Positions 7,530 to 10,647 of a stretch of DNA of 10,647 nucleotides are shown one piece after another. Source of the stretch: Alphaproteobacteria bacterium (GTDB lineage: Bacteria; Pseudomonadota; Alphaproteobacteria; Rickettsiales; 21-14-0-20-44-7); NCBI GenBank assembly GCA_013288575.1, contig JABDBO010000036.1, positions 1-10,647 of the forward strand, given 5' to 3'. Position 1 is the first letter of the stretch. Each line of letters opens with the position of its first letter. A program made the translations under genes and the position numbers. The notes beneath the pieces are model-generated. The model searched no databases. It saw nothing but the letters and a program-made list of their open reading frames with translations, and had not been told where the DNA came from.

Positions 7530-7597
7530 ATTTACCGTGCTTACTTTTAGAATTACATTTATGCGGAGATTCAAGCTTTCCGCGGCTTACATAACTT

Positions 7598-7627
7598 ATT
7601 ATAGCCCAAAAAATATGCAGCTTGCAC
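7598..7627 (-). promoter_or_regulatory. candidate promoter for the M16 - response regulator operon
   Basis: On the minus strand a perfect TATAAT (7598-7603), preceded by GGGC, lies about 70 bases before the chosen M16 start. At 18-base spacing upstream the only candidate -35 is GTGCAA, a 3 of 6 match to TTGACA, so the -35 is unconvincing. The location, just upstream of a long co-directional gene run and inside an AT-rich spacer, is appropriate. A TATAAT by chance in this AT-rich stretch is quite possible. Confidence 0.3.
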
Positions 7628-7708
7628 AGGAATATATTTTATTTTTTTATTACAACCCTATTGCAATAGTAGTGTTACGGGTAATTATAAGGCGGCTAAG
7701 TGCTGTAA

Positions 7709-7720
7709 GTTATATATAAC
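7709..7720. repeat. 12-bp perfect palindrome
   Basis: GTTATATATAAC reads the same on both strands. It sits in the middle of the non-coding spacer, about 180 bases before the M16 start and upstream of the candidate -10 element. It could be a regulator binding site or just an AT-rich coincidence; only one copy is seen in this window. Confidence 0.5.
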
Positions 7721-7725
7721 AGTTA

Positions 7726-7750
7726 GTTAGCCTAGTAAACTGAGGCTAGC
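7726..7750. repeat. inverted repeat able to form a hairpin
   Basis: TAGCCT (7728-7733) and AGGCTA (7743-7748) are exact inverted copies separated by 9 bases, and the stem can be extended outward by a wobble pair and a G-C pair to 8 bp. It is the most GC-rich spot in an AT-rich spacer. No run of T follows on either strand, so it does not look like an intrinsic terminator. It could be part of a structured leader of the M16 operon. Confidence 0.5.
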
Positions 7751-7876
7751 CATTAAGGAAAATAGGTTGTATTTAACTAAAATTGTTAATAAATGGGCTC
7801 AGGAATTATTTGTCCAAACTACATATAATATGGTTGACAAATGATTCAAGCGTCACACAACCAGAAGTTGTATAAC

Positions 7877-8890
7877 TTAAGCGGCTTTATCAAGATTAAG
7901 CTCGAAACGAGTATTTATTAGTTCGTTATAATAATCGCGAATCGCATTCTTCACATCAGCAGGGTTATCCATTTTCATAATGCGCCCACGGAATTCGGCA
8001 GAGTTAAATTTGCCGGATGAATACCAACCAATATGTTTGCGCGCCATGCGCACTCCGGTAACTATGCCGTAAAGTTCGAGCATCTCATCATAATGTGTGA
8101 GAATGATTTTCAATTGCTCTTGCAATGAAGGCTCATCAGTTTGCTTCTCACCTTTCAAATGTTTGATAACCTGGCTAACAAACCAAGGTTTGCCATAAGC
8201 GCCGCGGCCGATCATAATTCCATCAGCGCCGCTTTCTGCGAGAGCGCGTTCGGCGGAATCAAAATCAATAATATCACCATTGGCGATCACTGGAATTTTT
8301 ACCGCGTTTTTGACGTTTCTGATAAATCTCCAATCTGCGTTGCCAGAATATAATTGGTTGCGCGTGCGTCCGTGAACAGTGAGCATTTTAATTCCGAGGT
8401 CTTCAGCGATGCGCGCAATTTCAGGTGCGTTTAATGTGTTATGGTCCCAACCCATGCGCATTTTTAATGTCACTGGAATTTTTACGGCTTTGACTGTTGC
8501 TTCTAAAATTTTTGTAGCCAGTGGCAAAACGGCTGGGCGCATTAATGCCGAACCTGCATCACCGTTGGTCACTTTTTTTACCGGGCAGCCGAAATTGATA
8601 TCAATTACATCCGCGCCCAAATCTTCGTTCATCTTGGCAGCTTCGGCCATAACTTCCGGCTCACAACCGGCGAGTTGCACAACTGAAATATCTTGGTTAT
8701 CGGCTTTGGCGAGTTTGGTCATCGATTGGCGAGTTTCCAAAACCATTGCCCGGCACGCGATCATCTCACTCACCACTAATCCAGCGCCATAATTTTTGAC
8801 AAGTTTGCGAAACGGCACATCGCTCACCCCGCTCATCGGTGCGAGAATGACATTTTCCTTTATTTCCAGATTGCCGATTTTTATGCTCAT
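7877..8890 (-). CDS. dusB: tRNA-dihydrouridine synthase DusB
   Basis: This is a 337-residue TIM-barrel flavoenzyme that reduces specific uridines in the tRNA D-loop, using FMN and NADPH. The first strand carries LAPMSGVSDVPFR (16-28), the family fingerprint. DINFGCPVKKV holds the catalytic Cys, C102. VHGRTR (172-177) and IANGDI (202-207) bind FMN and substrate, and GRGAYGKPW (228-236) is the FMN phosphate-binding loop. These forms, with the length, favour DusB over DusA or DusC. In many Alphaproteobacteria dusB adjoins ispDF and the ntrBC genes. Here ispDF is close but separated by one unknown gene, and the next gene downstream is an M16 protease rather than ntrB. The start codon has no clear Shine-Dalgarno sequence; it follows the unknown gene by 41 bases and may be co-transcribed with it. 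Confidence 0.93.
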   Translation of the reverse strand: MSIKIGNLEIKENVILAPMSGVSDVPFRKLVKNYGAGLVVSEMIACRAMVLETRQSMTKLAKADNQDISVVQLAGCEPEVMAEAAKMNEDLGADVIDINFGCPVKKVTNGDAGSALMRPAVLPLATKILEATVKAVKIPVTLKMRMGWDHNTLNAPEIARIAEDLGIKMLTVHGRTRNQLYSGNADWRFIRNVKNAVKIPVIANGDIIDFDSAERALAESGADGIMIGRGAYGKPWFVSQVIKHLKGEKQTDEPSLQEQLKIILTHYDEMLELYGIVTGVRMARKHIGWYSSGKFNSAEFRGRIMKMDNPADVKNAIRDYYNELINTRFELNLDKAA

Positions 8891-8931
8891 CGGCGTGGCT
8901 TATAGCAAAAATCTTTGTAAAAATCCAGTAT

Positions 8932-9315
8932 TTATAGGGCTGGATCGTAAATTCCCTTAGTTTTTAGCTTTTCCCATTTTGCGTCTGACATTTCTTCAAA
9001 CGAAGGTGCCACTGGCACTTCGCTTTCCGGCCATAAAGTTGCCCAAATCGTTTCTAAAAGACTACGCATACGGTCATTATTAAAGGCATAGGTTCCGGCA
9101 TTTAGCTGGCTGGCATCTTCTTCCGGATGAGTGAGCACGTATTCGATTGCCAATTTTAGCCATTTTAAATCGCCGCTTTTTTCGGCAGATTTTTTTATAT
9201 TATCGATATATGTAGCATATTCATCCGGGTTATTTGGATGCGTGTCATGTTGGGTGAAATAATCAACGGTGACGCGTGCCAGGTGGTTACGAACCATGGT
9301 TTTGCTTATTATCAT
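8932..9315 (-). CDS. hypothetical protein of 127 residues
   Basis: I do not recognise this protein. It is soluble, acidic overall and probably mostly helical, with no signal peptide, membrane segment or cysteine. Four tryptophans fall in the second half (DLKWLKL, ETIWATLWPE, DAKWEKL). A segment EYVLTHPEEDASQLNAGTYAFNNDRMRSLLETIW (written here only as its start at about 79 and end at about 112 in residue terms) looks like the conserved core. Both ends are charged. I use the ATG at 9315; an ATG six codons inside (9297) is an alternative, and neither has a clear ribosome site. It lies between ispDF, which is divergent, and dusB, 41 bases downstream in the same direction. It shares a 56-base promoter region with ispDF. 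Its base composition resembles its neighbours, so it does not look recently acquired. Confidence 0.7.
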   Translation of the reverse strand: MIISKTMVRNHLARVTVDYFTQHDTHPNNPDEYATYIDNIKKSAEKSGDLKWLKLAIEYVLTHPEEDASQLNAGTYAFNNDRMRSLLETIWATLWPESEVPVAPSFEEMSDAKWEKLKTKGIYDPAL

Positions 9316-9330
9316 AAATAAATCTCAAAA

Positions 9331-9359
9331 TTCGAATGTACTGATGTGATAAATATAGT
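9331..9359 (+). promoter_or_regulatory. candidate ispDF promoter
   Basis: TATAGT (9354-9359) matches the -10 consensus at 5 of 6 positions, with TTCGAA (9331-9336) 17 bases upstream as a weak -35 (3 of 6). If it is used, transcription would start around 9366, leaving only about 6 bases before the ispDF ATG at 9372. That fits the absence of any Shine-Dalgarno sequence and suggests a nearly leaderless message. The call rests on short matches in AT-rich DNA. Confidence 0.3.
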
Positions 9360-9363
9360 ACAT
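9336..9363. promoter_or_regulatory. inverted repeat in the divergent promoter region, candidate operator
   Basis: ATGTACT (9336-9342) and AGTACAT (9357-9363) are perfect inverted copies separated by 14 bases. Their centres are 21 bases apart, two helical turns, which is what a dimeric regulator on one DNA face would need. The site occupies half of the 56-base gap between the divergent 127-residue gene and ispDF and overlaps the likely -10 of ispDF, so a bound protein could repress one or both. The regulator is unknown. Confidence 0.45.
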
Positions 9364-9371
9364 AGAAATTT

Positions 9372-10502
9372 ATGCAAATTAAAAATCTAGCTTTAATCGT
9401 CGCGGCAGGGGCCGGAAAGCGCTTTGGTGGGGAAGTTCCGAAGCAATATTTGCCTATAGATGGCGAAACTATGTTGGGCAAAACCGTGCGTGCGTTCCTT
9501 GAGCACCCGGAAATTGATGCTGTTAGAGTGGTGATCGCCAAGGGTGATAAGAAAATTTATAATGAATGTTTTCCTAAGGGCGTGGATAAATTGCTTGATC
9601 CGGTAATAGGCGGGGCAGAGCGCCAAGATTCGGTGCGTTTGGGATTAGAGAGCTTACAAAAACTCAAACCTGAAAATGTTCTCATTCATGATGCAGCGCG
9701 GCCATATGTGAGCCATGATCTCATCACAAGAATTCTTGAAACGCTCGATAAATATGATTCGGCCATTCCGGTAGTGAGTGTAAAAGATTCGGTGCGCGTT
9801 GATGGCAAAGCGGTGAATCGCGATGAAGTTTTTGTTGTGCAAACGCCGCAAGGTTTTCATTACAAGCGGATTTATGATGCGCACAAAAAAGTGAAAGCAA
9901 ATTTCACTGATGATGCACAAGTTGCCGATGCGGCCGGTGTGCGGCTGCATTTTGTGGCGGGTGATGAGGCGAATATAAAAATAACTACTTTAACTGACCT
10001 CAAACCTCAAAACTCAAACCCAATAACTCGAGTTGGTATGGGTTTTGATGTGCATGCATTTGAAACCGGCACGCATGTGACAATTTGTGGGATTAAAATT
10101 CCGCACAGCCATCAACTCAAAGGCCATTCAGATGCGGATGTTGGTTTGCATGCGTTAGTAGATGCAATTTTGGGCGCAATCGGTGAGGGTGATATCGGCG
10201 AGCATTTTCCACCAAATGATAAGAAATGGAAAAATGCGGATTCTGCAAAATTTGTTCAGCATGCTGCAGAACTTGCCGCGCAAAAAAATGCTGTGATAAA
10301 TAATGTAGATATAACAATCATCTGCGAAGAGCCGAAACTAACCCCTTATAAAGCCAAAATGAAGGTGCGCGTTGCGGAAATTTTAAAAATCTCGCCCGAC
10401 TGTGTTAATATTAAAGCAACAACTACTGAAAAATTGGGATTCACAGGCCGTAAAGAGGGAATTGCCGCGCAAGCTGTTGCGACCATTGTATTTTTAGGAT
10501 AA
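9372..10502 (+). CDS. ispDF: bifunctional IspD-IspF enzyme of the MEP isoprenoid pathway
   Basis: This 376-residue protein fuses two non-consecutive enzymes of the methylerythritol-phosphate pathway, a fusion common in Alphaproteobacteria. IspD (residues 1 to about 210) has the CTP-binding loop AAGAGKRFGGEVPKQY (11-26), GGAERQDSV (80-88) and IHDAARP (105-111). It joins MEP to CTP. IspF (about 219-376) starts with RVGMGFDVHAF; D226, H228 and H260 are the expected zinc ligands, HSDADV (252-257) follows, and TTTEKLGFTGR (350-360) is the signature near the C-terminus. It cyclises CDP-ME 2-phosphate to MEcPP. Both active sites look intact. The linker (about 210-218) is encoded by three tandem copies of a 7-base unit. 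The IspE enzyme acting between the two steps is not in the window. No Shine-Dalgarno sequence precedes the ATG. A universal stress protein gene follows after 10 bases. Confidence 0.95.
   Translation: MQIKNLALIVAAGAGKRFGGEVPKQYLPIDGETMLGKTVRAFLEHPEIDAVRVVIAKGDKKIYNECFPKGVDKLLDPVIGGAERQDSVRLGLESLQKLKPENVLIHDAARPYVSHDLITRILETLDKYDSAIPVVSVKDSVRVDGKAVNRDEVFVVQTPQGFHYKRIYDAHKKVKANFTDDAQVADAAGVRLHFVAGDEANIKITTLTDLKPQNSNPITRVGMGFDVHAFETGTHVTICGIKIPHSHQLKGHSDADVGLHALVDAILGAIGEGDIGEHFPPNDKKWKNADSAKFVQHAAELAAQKNAVINNVDITIICEEPKLTPYKAKMKVRVAEILKISPDCVNIKATTTEKLGFTGRKEGIAAQAVATIVFLG
9999..10019 (+). repeat. three tandem 7-base units in the ispDF linker
   Basis: CTCAAAC, CTCAAAA and CTCAAAC lie head to tail with one base difference in the middle copy. 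Three units make 21 bases, seven codons (LKPQNSN), so the reading frame is kept. Gain or loss of a single unit would shift the frame and cut IspF off from IspD. The position is exactly the boundary between the two enzyme domains. Confidence 0.85.
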
Positions 10503-10512
10503 TTTTTAAGCA

Positions 10513-10647
10513 ATGGATTATAAACATAAGAAATCCAAACTCTTAGTTTGTGTCGAAAACTCTGACCATTCGCGCGTGGCGGTTCGGTTTGCTTGCAGTA
10601 AGGCGAAGCATTTACATTTCGCGCTGGAACTTATTCATATCATGAAC
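10513..10647 (+). CDS. universal stress protein (UspA family), N-terminal part (cut by window end)
   Basis: An open frame starts at ATG 10513 and runs to the end of the window, giving 45 residues. After a short basic N-terminus it reads KLLVCVENSDHSRVAVRFA, which matches the first strand and helix of UspA-fold proteins (consensus of the type LVavDgSehSrvAlryA). The end, FALELIHIMN, matches the second strand. The aspartate usual after the first strand is a glutamate here (VCVEN). The family consists of small cytoplasmic, often ATP-binding, stress proteins. AGGA at 10496-10499, inside the end of ispDF, is a possible ribosome site but lies 13 bases away. The 10-base gap suggests co-transcription with ispDF. 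The remainder, including any ATP-binding G-rich motif, is outside the window. Confidence 0.75.
   Translation, partial: MDYKHKKSKLLVCVENSDHSRVAVRFACSKAKHLHFALELIHIMN

Larger units (their letters stand above)
7530..7876. other. 347-base non-coding spacer between dusB and the M16 gene
   Basis: No convincing gene lies here on either strand; the open frame that enters it on the + strand is a shadow of the M16 gene. The stretch is very AT-rich and holds several symmetric elements: a 12-bp perfect palindrome (7709-7720), an 8-bp stem hairpin (7726-7750) and an imperfect 21-bp palindrome TGAC...GTCA (7835-7855). AAGTT/AACTT arms also lie at 7865-7878, right after the dusB stop. On the minus strand a TATAAT lies at 7598-7603. 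No tRNA shape or intrinsic terminator with a U-tract was found. It probably holds the promoter and leader of the M16 operon. Confidence 0.6.

Noticed and set aside
7530..7574. Upstream TTG start for the M16 peptidase
   Set aside because: The extra 15 residues are not family-like and form no signal peptide, whereas ATG 7529 begins directly with the conserved N-terminus.
7348..7719. Open frame of 123 codons on the + strand entering the spacer
   Set aside because: Most of it is antisense to the M16 gene; the translation shows no family features and the spacer part is low-complexity AT-rich sequence.
7770..7790. CtrA-type site (TTAA-N7-TTAA)
   Set aside because: The two TTAA tetramers are separated by 9 bases, not 7.
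7834..7839. TTGACA as a -35 box on the + strand
   Set aside because: No -10-like hexamer lies 16-19 bases downstream, and the next gene in that direction is on the opposite strand.
7832..7862. tRNA-like element suggested by GATTCAAGC (T-loop-like) and a nearby CCA
   Set aside because: The T-stem does not pair, the C61 position is wrong, and no acceptor, D or anticodon arms can be drawn.
1..10647. Mobile element, prophage, CRISPR, toxin-antitoxin or defence system
   Set aside because: No transposase, integrase, terminal repeats, spacer array or recognisable defence gene is seen; the gene content is housekeeping with uniform composition.

Overview
The window looks like ordinary chromosome from an AT-rich alphaproteobacterium (roughly 40% GC by eye). 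The evidence is the gene set: an amgK-murU peptidoglycan-recycling pair, a short DnaA-like HdaA protein, a fused IspD-IspF enzyme, HisZ of the alphaproteobacterial type, a mitochondrial-processing-peptidase-like M16 protease, and a DUF2066 - PerM - HdaA gene order. A histidine-biosynthesis gene argues against a strongly reduced obligate intracellular lineage such as Rickettsia. I cannot name the genus.

Layout. Bases 1-1243 (+ strand) hold the 3' part of amgK and all of murU, which overlap. A long minus-strand run, 7529 down to 1238, then meets murU tail to tail. In transcription order it is an M16 peptidase, a secreted DUF2066 protein, a PerM/AI-2E-type membrane protein, HdaA, a squalene/phytoene-synthase-like protein, HisZ and a CheY-like response regulator. 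Several junctions are ATGA overlaps or touching stop/start codons, so this is probably one transcription unit. A 347-base non-coding stretch (7530-7876) lies before it. Then come dusB and an unrecognised 127-residue protein, both on the minus strand. A 56-base divergent spacer separates the latter from ispDF (+), which is followed 10 bases later by the start of a universal stress protein gene cut by the window end.

How the genes work together. Most are housekeeping genes: cell-wall sugar salvage (AmgK, MurU), isoprenoid precursor synthesis (IspDF), control of replication initiation (HdaA), tRNA modification (DusB), histidine synthesis (HisZ) and envelope proteins. I found no phage, transposon, CRISPR, toxin-antitoxin or obvious defence system. 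The most interesting signals are small: an inverted repeat with 21-bp half-site spacing in the divergent promoter, a tandem 7-mer inside the IspD-IspF linker, a near-perfect hairpin over the DUF2066 start, structured DNA in the long spacer, and a general lack of Shine-Dalgarno sequences.
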